In this document: positions 56,623 through 64,000 of the stretch, one piece after another
Position numbering within the stretch: position 1 is the stretch's first letter
How the letters are laid out: each line of letters begins with the position of its first letter
Source: Pseudomonas fulva NBRC 16637 = DSM 17717
GTDB taxonomy: Bacteria > Pseudomonadota > Gammaproteobacteria > Pseudomonadales > Pseudomonadaceae
Length of the DNA stretch: 64,000 nt
NCBI RefSeq assembly: GCF_000730565.1
Contig: NZ_BBIQ01000012.1
Location: 94,989-158,988, forward strand
Reading direction: 5' to 3'
The notes under the pieces: model-generated
Database searches by the model: none
Seen by the model: the letters and a program-made list of their open reading frames with translations, nothing else
Told to the model about the DNA's origin: nothing
Translations under genes and position numbers: made by a program

Positions 56623-56700
56623 GACTTAAATCCTGTATTGGGGTGACAGCCTACGCAGCCATCAAATTAAACGAATGATTTTGAAAGAGTTTCGCTTGCC

Positions 56701-57201
56701 TTAGGCAGCGGTAGCTTCTTTCTGGTCGCGAATGGCTGCCAGAGTACGAGCCAGCTTGCTGGTAGCGCCTTGGATCACGCTCATCAGTTTTGCAATAGCT
56801 TCGTCGCGGGTCGGCAGGGTAGCCAACACGTCGATCTGGTTCGCTGCAATGAAATTGCCGTCAAACGCAGCTGCCTTGATCTCGAACTTGTCCTGACCCT
56901 TGGCGAACTCTTTGAACAGACGAGCAGCAGCGCCCGGGTGTTCGTTGGAGAAAGCAATCAGGGTCGGGCCTTTGAACGCATCGTTGAGGATCGAAAATTC
57001 GGTGCCTTCAACAGCGCGCTTGAGCAGGGTGTTACGTACGACACGCACGTATACGCCAGCTTCGCGGGCCTCTTTACGGAGTCCGGTCATTGCGCTTACA
57101 GTCACACCACGGGCATCGGCCACGACAGCGGACAGAGCGACTTTGGCAGCCTCGTTGACTTCAGCGACGATGGCCTTCTTGTCTTCGAGTTTAATTGCCA
57201 C
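56701..57201 (-). CDS. rplJ: 50S ribosomal protein L10
   Basis: The 166-residue protein begins (GTG start, 57199-57201) with [19 protein letters not shown], behind AGGAG, as in other pseudomonads; an in-frame ATG at 57288 is rejected because it lies in the leader. It anchors L7/L12 to 23S rRNA and in complex with L12 represses its own mRNA. It follows the long leader at 57202-57398. Confidence 0.96.
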   Translation of the reverse strand: MAIKLEDKKAIVAEVNEAAKVALSAVVADARGVTVSAMTGLRKEAREAGVYVRVVRNTLLKRAVEGTEFSILNDAFKGPTLIAFSNEHPGAAARLFKEFAKGQDKFEIKAAAFDGNFIAANQIDVLATLPTRDEAIAKLMSVIQGATSKLARTLAAIRDQKEATAA

Positions 57202-57398
57202 GGGTTTACTCCTGGTTTTTACCGTTTCATCTGGCCGAAGCCGGATGTCGTTTTGGTGTCTGATTCGGTAACGAATCGGGAGCACCATCTGCGTGGGCTG
57301 GTGTTTTAAGGCTTGCGCCGCCTACGGTCTTGGATAGCCCCCGCCAGGCAGGGACCCCAATTTTTGCTGGTGGCGTGACAGGTCACACCACCATGTTC
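57202..57398 (-). promoter_or_regulatory. L10 leader between rplA and rplJ
   Basis: This 197-bp untranslated stretch has several short inverted repeats and the conserved-looking core CGTAGGCGGCGCAAGCCTTA (minus strand, near 57310-57330), as expected of the L10(L12) binding leader that represses rplJL translation in gamma-proteobacteria. I have not folded it. Confidence 0.6.
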
Positions 57399-58094
57399 TT
57401 ACACGTCCAGCGAGCTCTGATCGATGACCAGACCTGGGCCCATAGTGGTGCTCAGGGTAACGCGCTTGACGTAGATACCTTTCGAAGAAGCTGGCTTGAT
57501 ACGCTTGAGGTCAGCGATCAGTGCTTCAACGTTTTCCTTCAGCTTGCCGGCTTCGAAGCCGATTTTGCCAACGGAAGTGTGAATGATACCGTTTTTGTCG
57601 GTACGGTAGCGAACCTGACCAGCCTTGGCGTTTTTCACGGCAGTGGCTACGTCTGGAGTTACGGTACCAACCTTCGGGTTAGGCATCAGGCCACGTGGGC
57701 CCAGAACCTGACCCAGCTGACCTACGACACGCATGGCATCAGGCGATGCGATGACGACGTCATAGTTCAGGTCGCCGCCTTTCATTTCAGCAGCCAGATC
57801 GTCCATACCTACGCGGTCAGCGCCGGCAGCCAGAGCGGCTTCAGCAGCTGGACCCTGGGTGAAGACAGCAACACGTACAGTCTTGCCAGTGCCGTGTGGC
57901 AGCACGGTAGCGCTACGAACGACCTGGTCGGATTTACGTGGGTCTACACCGAGGTTTACCGCGATGTCGTAAGACTCGACGAACTTGGCGGCTGGCAGGG
58001 AAGCCAGCAGAGTTGCCGCTTCTTCGAAGTTGTAGGCCTTGCCGGCTTCGATTTTTTCGGCGATTGCCTTTTGGCGCTTGGTCAGCTTAGCCAT
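57399..58094 (-). CDS. rplA: 50S ribosomal protein L1
   Basis: The 231-residue protein has [20 protein letters not shown] at its start and the [14 protein letters not shown] motif, an L1 that moves the E-site stalk and in E. coli represses rplKA. It overlaps the rplK stop by one base. Confidence 0.98.
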   Translation of the reverse strand: MAKLTKRQKAIAEKIEAGKAYNFEEAATLLASLPAAKFVESYDIAVNLGVDPRKSDQVVRSATVLPHGTGKTVRVAVFTQGPAAEAALAAGADRVGMDDLAAEMKGGDLNYDVVIASPDAMRVVGQLGQVLGPRGLMPNPKVGTVTPDVATAVKNAKAGQVRYRTDKNGIIHTSVGKIGFEAGKLKENVEALIADLKRIKPASSKGIYVKRVTLSTTMGPGLVIDQSSLDV

Positions 58095-58525
58095 TACACA
58101 CCCTCCACGTTCAAGCCCATGCTGCGGGCAGAGCCAGCGATGGTGCGTACAGCTGCGTCCAGGTCAGCGGAAGTCAGGTCGGCTTGTTTAGCCTTGGCGA
58201 TTTCTTCCAGCTGAGCGCGGGTAACGGTACCGACTTTAACGGTGTTCGGGCGAGCCGAACCACTGGTCAGGCCAGCAGCTTTCTTCAGCAGAACCGAGGC
58301 AGGGGTGCTCTTGGTCTCGAAGGTGAAGCTACGGTCGCTGTATACAGTGATGATCACTGGAGTCGGCAGGCCGGCTTCTTGACCCTGGGTACGGGCGTTG
58401 AAGGCCTTGCAGAATTCCATGATGTTCACACCATGTTGGCCCAGTGCTGGACCAACGGGTGGGCTTGGGTTGGCCTGGCCGGCCTTAACTTGCAGCTTGA
58501 TGTAAGCCTGAATCTTCTTAGCCAT
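58094..58525 (-). CDS. rplK: 50S ribosomal protein L11
   Basis: The 143-residue protein begins [20 protein letters not shown] and has the GTP-centre-binding C-terminal domain. It is the thiostrepton site and the link to RelA. It follows nusG after 119 bp that contain a terminator. Confidence 0.98.
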   Translation of the reverse strand: MAKKIQAYIKLQVKAGQANPSPPVGPALGQHGVNIMEFCKAFNARTQGQEAGLPTPVIITVYSDRSFTFETKSTPASVLLKKAAGLTSGSARPNTVKVGTVTRAQLEEIAKAKQADLTSADLDAAVRTIAGSARSMGLNVEGV

Positions 58526-58599
58526 GAGCTACTCCAATATCGGGTACGAACGCCTATTGGCTCCCCGGATGACTTGCGTTTTATCCCAGTGACGACAAA

Positions 58600-58626
58600 A
58601 CCCCGCAGCACACAGGGCTGCGGGGT
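58600..58626 (-). terminator. terminator after nusG
   Basis: ACCCCGCAGC (58600-58609) pairs with GCTGCGGGGT (58617-58626), loop ACACAGG; on the minus strand it is followed by TTTTG. It lies 18 bp after the nusG stop and before rplK. Confidence 0.82.
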
Positions 58627-58644
58627 ATGGGATGCTTCGTCCGC

Positions 58645-59178
58645 CTAGACCTTTTCGACCTGGCTGAACTCGAGCTCCACAGGCGTAGAGCGACCGAAAA
58701 TAAGCACTGCAACCTGCAGGCGGCTCTTTTCGTAGTTAACCTCTTCGACACTACCATTGAAGTCTGCGAACGGACCGTCAATGACTCGAACCACTTCACC
58801 TGGCTCGAACAGCGTCTTAGGCTTCGGCTTGTCACTGCCGTCGGCAACGCGACGCAGGATTGCCTCAGCTTCTTTATCAGTGATGGGTGCGGGCTTGTCT
58901 GCCGTACCACCGATAAAGCCCATCACGCGCGGGGTATCCTTGACCAAGTGCCAAGTCCCTTCGTTCATTTCCATCTGGACCAACACGTAGCCCGGGAAGA
59001 ACTTGCGTTCACTCTTGCGCTTCTGGCCATTACGCATTTCAACGACTTCTTCGGTCGGAACCAGGATCTCGCCGAAACCGTCTTCCATGCCAGCCAGCTT
59101 GACGCGCTCGATCAGGGAGCGCATCACATGCTTCTCGTAACCCGAGTAAGCATGCACAACATACCAACGCTTAGCCAC
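58645..59178 (-). CDS. nusG: transcription termination/antitermination factor NusG
   Basis: The 177-residue protein has the NGN domain ([19 protein letters not shown]) and the C-terminal KOW domain ([20 protein letters not shown]). It joins RNA polymerase to Rho and to ribosomal S10. It lies 9 bp after secE and is followed by a terminator. Confidence 0.98.
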   Translation of the reverse strand: MAKRWYVVHAYSGYEKHVMRSLIERVKLAGMEDGFGEILVPTEEVVEMRNGQKRKSERKFFPGYVLVQMEMNEGTWHLVKDTPRVMGFIGGTADKPAPITDKEAEAILRRVADGSDKPKPKTLFEPGEVVRVIDGPFADFNGSVEEVNYEKSRLQVAVLIFGRSTPVELEFSQVEKV

Positions 59179-59187
59179 GGGGCACCT

Positions 59188-59556
59188 TTAGCCTACGATC
59201 AAGGAGACCGCCCAGCCGAGCAGGGAATCGAGCCCCCACAACAGCAGAGCCATAACCAGCACGACAGCCACAACAATCAGCGTGGTCTGGGTGGTTTCTT
59301 GGCGGGTCGGCCATACGACTTTACGAATCTCGGTACGCGCTTCCTTGGCCAGCATAAAGAACGACTTACCCTTCGCGGTCTGCAAGGCAACGAAGCCTGC
59401 AACAGCAGCCAGAGCAAGAAGTGCGAGTACGCGGTACAGAATTGGAGCAGCGGAGTAATACTGATTACCCACTACACCAACAACCACCAAAGCCACTACA
59501 GCCAGCCACTTGAACAGATCAAAACGCGATTCTTGGGCTTCAGTTTTGGGGGTCAT
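59188..59556 (-). CDS. secE: preprotein translocase subunit SecE
   Basis: The 122-residue protein has three transmembrane helices (about 14-32, 40-58, 93-115) and the conserved amphipathic segment EARTEIRKVVWPTRQET. It clamps SecY in the translocon. It lies 45 bp after the tRNA-Trp gene. Confidence 0.96.
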   Translation of the reverse strand: MTPKTEAQESRFDLFKWLAVVALVVVGVVGNQYYSAAPILYRVLALLALAAVAGFVALQTAKGKSFFMLAKEARTEIRKVVWPTRQETTQTTLIVVAVVLVMALLLWGLDSLLGWAVSLIVG

Positions 59557-59600
59557 CGAGGAGGATCCTGTAAGAAGAAAGCCATCACACCGAGGTGAAA

Positions 59601-59676
59601 TGGCAGGTCAGGAGGGAATCGAACCCCCAACCTACGGTTTTGGAGACCGTCGCTCTGCCAATTGAGCTACTGACCT
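59601..59676 (-). tRNA. tRNA-Trp (anticodon CCA)
   Basis: The 76-nt minus-strand sequence folds as a tRNA: acceptor AGGTCAG/CTGACCT, T-arm GGGGGTTCGATTCCC-type, anticodon CCA in loop CTCCAAA, and encoded CCA at 59601-59603. It sits between tufB and secE. Confidence 0.96.
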
Positions 59677-59730
59677 GTAACGCTGTATCAGGCCGGCTAT
59701 TATACCGGCCCAATCAAGTAAATCAACTAC

Positions 59731-60924
59731 TTATTCAATAATTTTGGCTACGACGCCGGCGCCGACGGTACGACCGCCTTCACGGATAGCGAAGCGCAGA
59801 CCGTCTTCCATTGCGATGGTCTTGATCAGGGTAACAGTCATCTGAATGTTGTCACCTGGCATTACCATTTCAACGCCTTCCGGCAGTTCGCAGTTACCGG
59901 TCACGTCAGTGGTACGGAAGTAGAACTGAGGACGGTAGCCTTTGAAGAACGGAGTGTGACGACCGCCTTCTTCTTTCGACAGAACGTAGACTTCTGCGGT
60001 GAACTTGGTGTGCGGCTTGACCGAACCTGGCTTGACCAGAACCTGGCCACGCTCAACGTCGTCACGCTTGGTACCACGCAGCAGAACGCCGCAGTTCTCG
60101 CCAGCACGGCCTTCGTCCAGCAGCTTGCGGAACATCTCAACACCGGTGCAGGTGGTGGTGGTGGTGTCACGCAGGCCAACGATTTCCAGCGGATCCTGCA
60201 CGCGGACGATACCACGCTCGATACGACCGGTTACAACGGTACCACGACCCGAGATCGAGAATACGTCTTCGATCGGCATCAGGAAAGGCTGGTCGATGGC
60301 ACGAACTGGCTCAGGGATGTAGGAATCCAGAGTTTCTACCAGCTTCTTAACAGCGGTAGTGCCCATTTCGTTGTCGTCTTTGCCTTCCAGCGCCATACGA
60401 GCCGAACCGATGATGATCGGGGTGTCGTCGCCTGGGAAGTCGTAGGTGGACAGCAGGTCGCGAACTTCCATCTCGACCAGTTCCAGCAGCTCAGCGTCGT
60501 CTACCAGGTCAGCCTTGTTCAGGAAGACCACGATGTACGGAACGCCAACCTGACGGGACAGCAGGATGTGCTCACGGGTTTGTGGCATCGGACCATCGGC
60601 GGCCGAGCAAACCAGGATCGCGCCGTCCATCTGGGCAGCACCGGTGATCATGTTCTTCACGTAGTCAGCGTGACCTGGGCAGTCAACGTGAGCGTAGTGA
60701 CGAATTGTCGAGTTGTACTCAACGTGAGCGGTGTTGATGGTGATACCGCGCGCTTTTTCTTCCGGAGCCGAGTCGATCTTGTCGAACTCAACGACTGCCG
60801 AACCGAATACTTCGGAGCAGACGCGAGTCAGAGCTGCGGTCAGAGTGGTCTTACCGTGGTCAACGTGGCCGATAGTGCCGACGTTAACGTGGGGAAGGGA
60901 ACGATCAAACTTTTCCTTAGCCAT
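59731..60924 (-). CDS. tufB: elongation factor Tu, copy after the tRNA cluster (ATG start)
   Basis: The 397-residue protein is identical to that encoded at 43140-44333. The start ATG at 60924 is used; an upward extension to 61047 would run into the tRNA-Thr gene. It lies after tRNA-Tyr, -Gly and -Thr, the same order as E. coli tyrU-glyT-thrT-tufB. A hairpin sits between tRNA-Thr and this gene. Confidence 0.97.
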   Translation of the reverse strand: MAKEKFDRSLPHVNVGTIGHVDHGKTTLTAALTRVCSEVFGSAVVEFDKIDSAPEEKARGITINTAHVEYNSTIRHYAHVDCPGHADYVKNMITGAAQMDGAILVCSAADGPMPQTREHILLSRQVGVPYIVVFLNKADLVDDAELLELVEMEVRDLLSTYDFPGDDTPIIIGSARMALEGKDDNEMGTTAVKKLVETLDSYIPEPVRAIDQPFLMPIEDVFSISGRGTVVTGRIERGIVRVQDPLEIVGLRDTTTTTCTGVEMFRKLLDEGRAGENCGVLLRGTKRDDVERGQVLVKPGSVKPHTKFTAEVYVLSKEEGGRHTPFFKGYRPQFYFRTTDVTGNCELPEGVEMVMPGDNIQMTVTLIKTIAMEDGLRFAIREGGRTVGAGVVAKIIE

Positions 60925-60969
60925 CGATACAATCCTCCGCAGAAGAAATAGTCTTGCGCTGATAAAACA

Positions 60970-60995
60970 AAGGCAGATATTTTCATATCTGCCTT
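60970..60995 (-). terminator. hairpin between tRNA-Thr and tufB
   Basis: AAGGCAGATAT (60970-60980) and ATATCTGCCTT (60985-60995) form an 11-bp perfect stem with loop TTTC, followed on the minus strand by TGTTTTATC. It looks like a terminator or a processing site that limits read-through from tRNAs into tufB. Confidence 0.7.
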
Positions 60996-61002
60996 GTTTA
61001 TA

Positions 61003-61078
61003 TGGAGCTCTTGAGCGGACTTGAACCGCTGACCTCACCCTTACCAAGGGTGTGCTCTACCAACTGAGCTACAAGAGC
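61003..61078 (-). tRNA. tRNA-Thr (anticodon GGU)
   Basis: The 76-nt minus-strand gene begins GCTCTTGTAGCTCAGTTGG, has anticodon GGT in loop TTGGTAA, and an encoded CCA at 61003-61005. It is the third tRNA of the tufB tRNA cluster. Confidence 0.96.
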
Positions 61079-61107
61079 GAAACACATTGTGCAATAACCA
61101 GCAAACT

Positions 61108-61181
<74 letters not shown>

Positions 61182-61205
61182 GAGGCTTGCGGCTCTCGCT
61201 AAAAC

Positions 61206-61289
61206 TGGTGGAGGGAGAAGGATTCGAACCTTCGAAGCTCTCGCAACGGATTTACAGTCCGTCCCCTTTGGCCGCTCGGGAATCCCTCC
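61206..61289 (-). tRNA. tRNA-Tyr (anticodon GUA)
   Basis: The 84-nt minus-strand gene begins GGAGGGATTCCCGAGCGG, has anticodon GTA in loop CTGTAAA and a long variable arm, and encodes CCA at 61206-61208. It is first of the cluster, 13 bp after the promoter -10. Confidence 0.96.
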
Positions 61290-61302
61290 AGATGTGGCCG
61301 GC

Positions 61303-61331
61303 ATTTTATTCATCTGCCGTCCTAGTGTCAA
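61303..61331 (-). promoter_or_regulatory. promoter of the tRNA-Tyr-Gly-Thr-tufB unit with UP element
   Basis: Minus strand TTGACA (61331-61326), a 17-bp spacer and TAAAAT (61308-61303). A/T-rich tracts (AAAAAATTTGAAAAA) lie just upstream, as in UP elements, and a GC-rich GCCGGCC follows the -10, as in stringently controlled stable-RNA promoters. Confidence 0.85.
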
Positions 61332-61441
61332 GCGCTTTTTCAAATTTTTTCAATCAAATCTGAAACTTAGCTACTGTGACACTGCTTGCAACTCAACCAC
61401 CTGAGTGGTGTTCCCTGCGAAGCGGGCGCCATTCTATCAAG

Positions 61442-61873
61442 CTATTCACCAGTTGCAATACCCTGGCAGAAAATAATTTGATGTTTTAAGTCTTTGAAAT
61501 CATTGGAAAGCGAGTCGAGGGTCGCTGGGTCCAACAAACGCTCACTTGCAGGCTCTACTTTCAGCCAACGCCCTTGGGCACCTGCGACCTGCCCTCGGAC
61601 CTGGGCCGTGGCGATGTCCAGGCTGGTCAGCCGCTGACGAAGCGACTCAAGCGTATCGGGCGTCATTGCGCCTCCGACTATGAGGCACTCCTCGCGACGT
61701 CGCTCAGGTGCCGCCACGCCTGCTTCCCGCAATAGGCGAATGTCCTGCTGACTGCCTTTATAAAGCGAAAGCGGCGTTACATCCTTGACCTTGAGCGGCG
61801 CCTCCTGTTGATTCCAGACGTAGTACACACCGTTAAGGATCAGCAGCAACAAGAACAACCAGCGCATAGGCAC
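61442..61873 (-). CDS. SPOR-like membrane-anchored protein
   Basis: The 143-residue protein has an N-terminal membrane anchor (RWLFLLLLILNGVYYVW, about residues 4-20) and a C-terminal domain (about 60-140) of the alpha/beta type seen in SPOR peptidoglycan-binding repeats (SLRQRLTSLDIATAQVRGQV). It sits 1 bp after coaX in a birA-coaX unit. A septal or cell-wall role is plausible, but the match is by fold only. Confidence 0.6.
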   Translation of the reverse strand: MPMRWLFLLLLILNGVYYVWNQQEAPLKVKDVTPLSLYKGSQQDIRLLREAGVAAPERRREECLIVGGAMTPDTLESLRQRLTSLDIATAQVRGQVAGAQGRWLKVEPASERLLDPATLDSLSNDFKDLKHQIIFCQGIATGE

Positions 61874-61874
61874 C

Positions 61875-62624
61875 TCAATTCAGTGGGCAGGCCATGGCCA
61901 AGCCTACAAAGACCAAGTCAGGCACCACGCGCGCGTCAGGCAACGAGTCCTTGACTAGCGGGGCGTCCCCTCCCGTCAGGAAAACAGTAAAATCCTCACC
62001 CCATATTTCACGCGCCTGCTCAAGTTGTGTGCGTACGAAGCCTTGCAGCATCAGCACGCAGCCTCGCTCGACCGCCTCCACCGTCGAGCGACCCGGGGTC
62101 AAGCTGACCAATGCACGCTCGGCGGATGCATCGTCATAGCGAATACGGCGCGTGTGCGTGCGCAGTTGGCTACGCATCAGCGGCATGCCTGGACAGATAT
62201 AGCCGCCTAGATGCTCGCCGTTTGCGGCGACGAAGTCTGCTTTGGCCGCAGTGCCCAGGTCAATGACGAGGCAAGCGCCCTTGGCCAGGTGAAATGCGCC
62301 CAGTGTTGCCAGCCAACGATCCATCCCGAGGCGCTGATAATCCGCATAGCCGTTGCGCACGCCCGCCATCTCCGGCGCTGACTGTGCGACTTGAGCCTGG
62401 ACGGCAAATACCTGGGCAATCAGGGTCGTCAAGGCGTCGGTTTCTTCCTCACTGCGCACGCTGACGATACGACAAGCCGTAATCTGAACGCCTGCCAGCA
62501 CTCTGATCTGGTCCATGAGTGTCTGGTCGGAATCCACGATCCCGCCACCCACAATCATTGCATCGTGAAGATGAATTACCCGCCATTTGATGAAGCTGTT
62601 ACCGCAATCGAGCTCAAGAATCAT
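61875..62624 (-). CDS. coaX: type III pantothenate kinase
   Basis: The 249-residue protein has [15 protein letters not shown] at the N-terminus, the Asp-containing [14 protein letters not shown] and [11 protein letters not shown] motifs and a late TGGDAPLV. It performs the first step of CoA synthesis and needs monovalent cation; type III enzymes are insensitive to feedback by CoA. The start at 62624 overlaps birA by 11 bp. Confidence 0.94.
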   Translation of the reverse strand: MILELDCGNSFIKWRVIHLHDAMIVGGGIVDSDQTLMDQIRVLAGVQITACRIVSVRSEEETDALTTLIAQVFAVQAQVAQSAPEMAGVRNGYADYQRLGMDRWLATLGAFHLAKGACLVIDLGTAAKADFVAANGEHLGGYICPGMPLMRSQLRTHTRRIRYDDASAERALVSLTPGRSTVEAVERGCVLMLQGFVRTQLEQAREIWGEDFTVFLTGGDAPLVKDSLPDARVVPDLVFVGLAMACPLN

Positions 62625-63573
62625 CACTCAACCTCAAACTAAGCTCGCCGCCGCTGAAGACTTTCTCCACGCCATCCACGCGCATGCGCAAACCGCCCTG
62701 CCCGTCCACGCCCGCGACCACTCCTTGTACCTGGGTGGCTCCGGCAATGAGCGTTACATTGCGCCCCTGCCAGAGGTGCGCTTGCTCCCACTCTTCCTGA
62801 AAAGCCGCAAACCCATAACGGCGGTGACGCCCCAGCTCATGCTCCAAGTGGTGGCTCAGCACCGCCACTAAATGGTTGCGGTCTACAGACGCTCCTAATT
62901 CTCGACGCATGGAGGTCCATCGTTGATCCACCTGCGTATTGGCCTGCATATTCACGTTTATGCCAATTCCCAGAACCACATGGCATACGTCTGCCGGATC
63001 ACCGATCAGCTCAAGCAAAATGCCCGTTATCTTCTGACCATCGACCAGCACGTCGTTAGGCCACTTCACGCCTACATTCTTTACCCCGAATGTCTGCAAT
63101 GTGCGCATGACCGCCAATCCCACGACAAGGCTCAGCCCCTCAAGCTGACGCATGCCACCGTCAATGCGCAGCACCAGACTGAAGTATAGGTTTTGCGCGA
63201 AAGGGCTGATCCATTGCCGACCGCGTCGCCCGCGACCGGCACTCTGCTGCTCCGCCAATACCACGAAGGGCGCCAGTTGCCCGTTAGCCGCCAGGCGCAT
63301 ACCTTCGGCATTGGTCGAATCGATGGACTCATGGATGAATGTGGGCCAGGGCGCCGCCTCTGCATGGCCCGCGATCGCCGCACCGTCCAGCAGCACCAAC
63401 GGTGAAGCTAGCTGATAGCCACGGCCACGTACCTTGTGGATACTGAGGTTCAGCTCGCTTTCCAAGTGCTGCAGCTGCTTCCACACCGCACTGCGACTGA
63501 CGCCCAGAGCCGCCCCCAGAGCTTCTCCGGAATGGAATCGGCCATCCTTGAGGAGATTCAACAACTTCAGCAT
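62614..63573 (-). CDS. birA: biotin operon repressor / biotin-[acetyl-CoA-carboxylase] ligase BirA
   Basis: The 319-residue protein has an N-terminal winged helix (about 1-65; [20 protein letters not shown]) and a ligase domain with [18 protein letters not shown] and [18 protein letters not shown]. It attaches biotin to carboxylase subunits and, with biotinyl-AMP, represses biotin genes. ATG 63573 is preferred; in-frame ATGs at 63603 and 63636 add a short tail without domain features. Confidence 0.93.
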   Translation of the reverse strand: MLKLLNLLKDGRFHSGEALGAALGVSRSAVWKQLQHLESELNLSIHKVRGRGYQLASPLVLLDGAAIAGHAEAAPWPTFIHESIDSTNAEGMRLAANGQLAPFVVLAEQQSAGRGRRGRQWISPFAQNLYFSLVLRIDGGMRQLEGLSLVVGLAVMRTLQTFGVKNVGVKWPNDVLVDGQKITGILLELIGDPADVCHVVLGIGINVNMQANTQVDQRWTSMRRELGASVDRNHLVAVLSHHLEHELGRHRRYGFAAFQEEWEQAHLWQGRNVTLIAGATQVQGVVAGVDGQGGLRMRVDGVEKVFSGGELSLRLSDDS

Positions 63574-63752
63574 GCGCGTCTCGACTTCGAATGAGGCTGG
63601 CATGATAGCTATGGGGGATTGCCTTGCATAGGACAAGGGCTTGCGATTGGGGGCAGCCGGGTGCGCTGCACAGCTCCCGCTCAGATACCAGACCGCCGGC
63701 CCTCGCGCCCTTCACAGGAGCAATGCCGGCGGGTTTGTCTGAGACGCAAAGA

Positions 63753-63788
63753 CAAAACCCCTACCTGCATACGCAGATAGGGGTTTTG
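63753..63788 (-). terminator. rRNA operon terminator after 5S
   Basis: CAAAACCCCTACCTGC (63753-63768) pairs with GCAGATAGGGGTTTTG (63773-63788), loop ATAC, with one mismatch. It begins about 10 bp after the 5S 3' end on the minus strand. Confidence 0.85.
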
Positions 63789-63798
63789 CGAAATGAAT

Positions 63799-63914
63799 CT
63801 TGACGATGACCTACTCTCACATGGGGAAACCCCACACTACCATCGGCGATGCATCGTTTCACTACTGAGTTCGGGATGGGATCAGGTGGTTCCAATGCTC
63901 TATGGTCGTCAAGA
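63799..63914 (-). rRNA. rrf: 5S ribosomal RNA
   Basis: The minus strand holds the pseudomonad 5S core ACCATAGAGCATTGGAACCA and its partner near the 3' end (TGAGAGTAGGTCATCG), with terminal stem TTGACGA/TCGTCAA. Ends are set from the stem and may be off by a few bases. Confidence 0.9.
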
Positions 63915-64000
63915 AATTCTGTAGCCAGAATGTCCTGTTGGACAGCCCAGCGAATTCGGATATGTGATGTTTGTGATGCGTTGCGAACTTTCGGTTCATC
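63915..64000 (-). other. 23S-5S spacer of the rRNA operon
   Basis: This 86-bp end piece matches no gene. Its position before 5S on the minus strand and an internal repeat (TGTCC/GGACA around 63940) fit an rRNA spacer with processing stems. The 23S gene lies beyond the window. Confidence 0.75.

Noticed and set aside
59731..61047. A longer EF-Tu start at 61047
   Set aside because: It would cross the tRNA-Thr gene; the family start is at 60924.
63329..63715. A 128-residue minus-strand frame overlapping the birA start
   Set aside because: It lies out of frame over birA, has no features and is a shadow.

Overview
The window is chromosomal core DNA of a fluorescent pseudomonad. Gene order and protein sequences match what I recall of the Pseudomonas putida group: birA-coaX, tRNA-tufB-secE-nusG-rplKAJL-rpoBC, str, S10, spc and alpha operons, then katA-bfr-uvrA-MFS-ssb, the selenocysteine formate dehydrogenase cluster, and a zinc-responsive ABC operon. 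DNA is GC-rich with tight operons. The species call is an inference from family knowledge; no database search was made.

Bases 1-6.1 kb are mostly on the plus strand: a methyltransferase cut by the window edge, a thioredoxin-like CnoX/YbbN protein, an unknown 119-residue protein (minus strand), and an operon of four genes (His-rich periplasmic protein, ABC ATPase, FtsX-like permease, DUF3299 protein) behind a near-perfect Zur box. An OmpW porin gene follows, with a possible ANR box and a clear terminator. From 6.1 to 11.7 kb lie two overlapping sugar-nucleotide epimerase/reductase genes, an XRE-type regulator, a sodium:alanine symporter and a cytoplasmic-type asparaginase.

From 11.7 to 20.9 kb (minus strand) is a selenium module: selC (tRNA-Sec), selB, selA, fdhE, fdoI, fdoH and fdoG. 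The fdoG frame holds an in-frame UGA (Sec197) followed at once by a bSECIS hairpin, so tRNA, elongation factor, Sec synthase and selenoprotein target are all together; only selD is missing from the window. A decayed IS5-family transposase piece and an orphan membrane protein sit behind fdoG (21.0-21.8 kb). Then come ssb and a YajR-like MFS transporter (minus), uvrA (plus), a ferritin/bacterioferritin and katA (minus).

From 29.3 to 63.6 kb nearly everything is transcribed right to left and serves protein synthesis, transcription and secretion: rplQ-rpoA-rpsD-rpsK-rpsM, rpmJ-secY-spc-S10, tufA-fusA-rpsG-rpsL, rpoC-rpoB-rplL-rplJ-rplA-rplK, nusG-secE, tRNA-Trp, tufB, tRNA-Thr, tRNA-Gly, tRNA-Tyr, then a SPOR-like protein, coaX and birA. 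Hairpins and well-spaced promoters at several junctions divide this block into transcription units. The right end holds a 5S rRNA gene with its terminator and part of the 23S-5S spacer, so an rRNA operon enters from the right on the minus strand.

I found no clearly new system. The most useful leads are a structured leader with its own promoter in front of rpsH inside the spc operon, the Zur-controlled zinc operon, the compact selenocysteine module with a readable SECIS, a ferritin next to katA that lacks the haem-ligand methionine, an epimerase-like protein without the usual catalytic Tyr/Lys, and the nearly identical tufA/tufB pair with different start codons.
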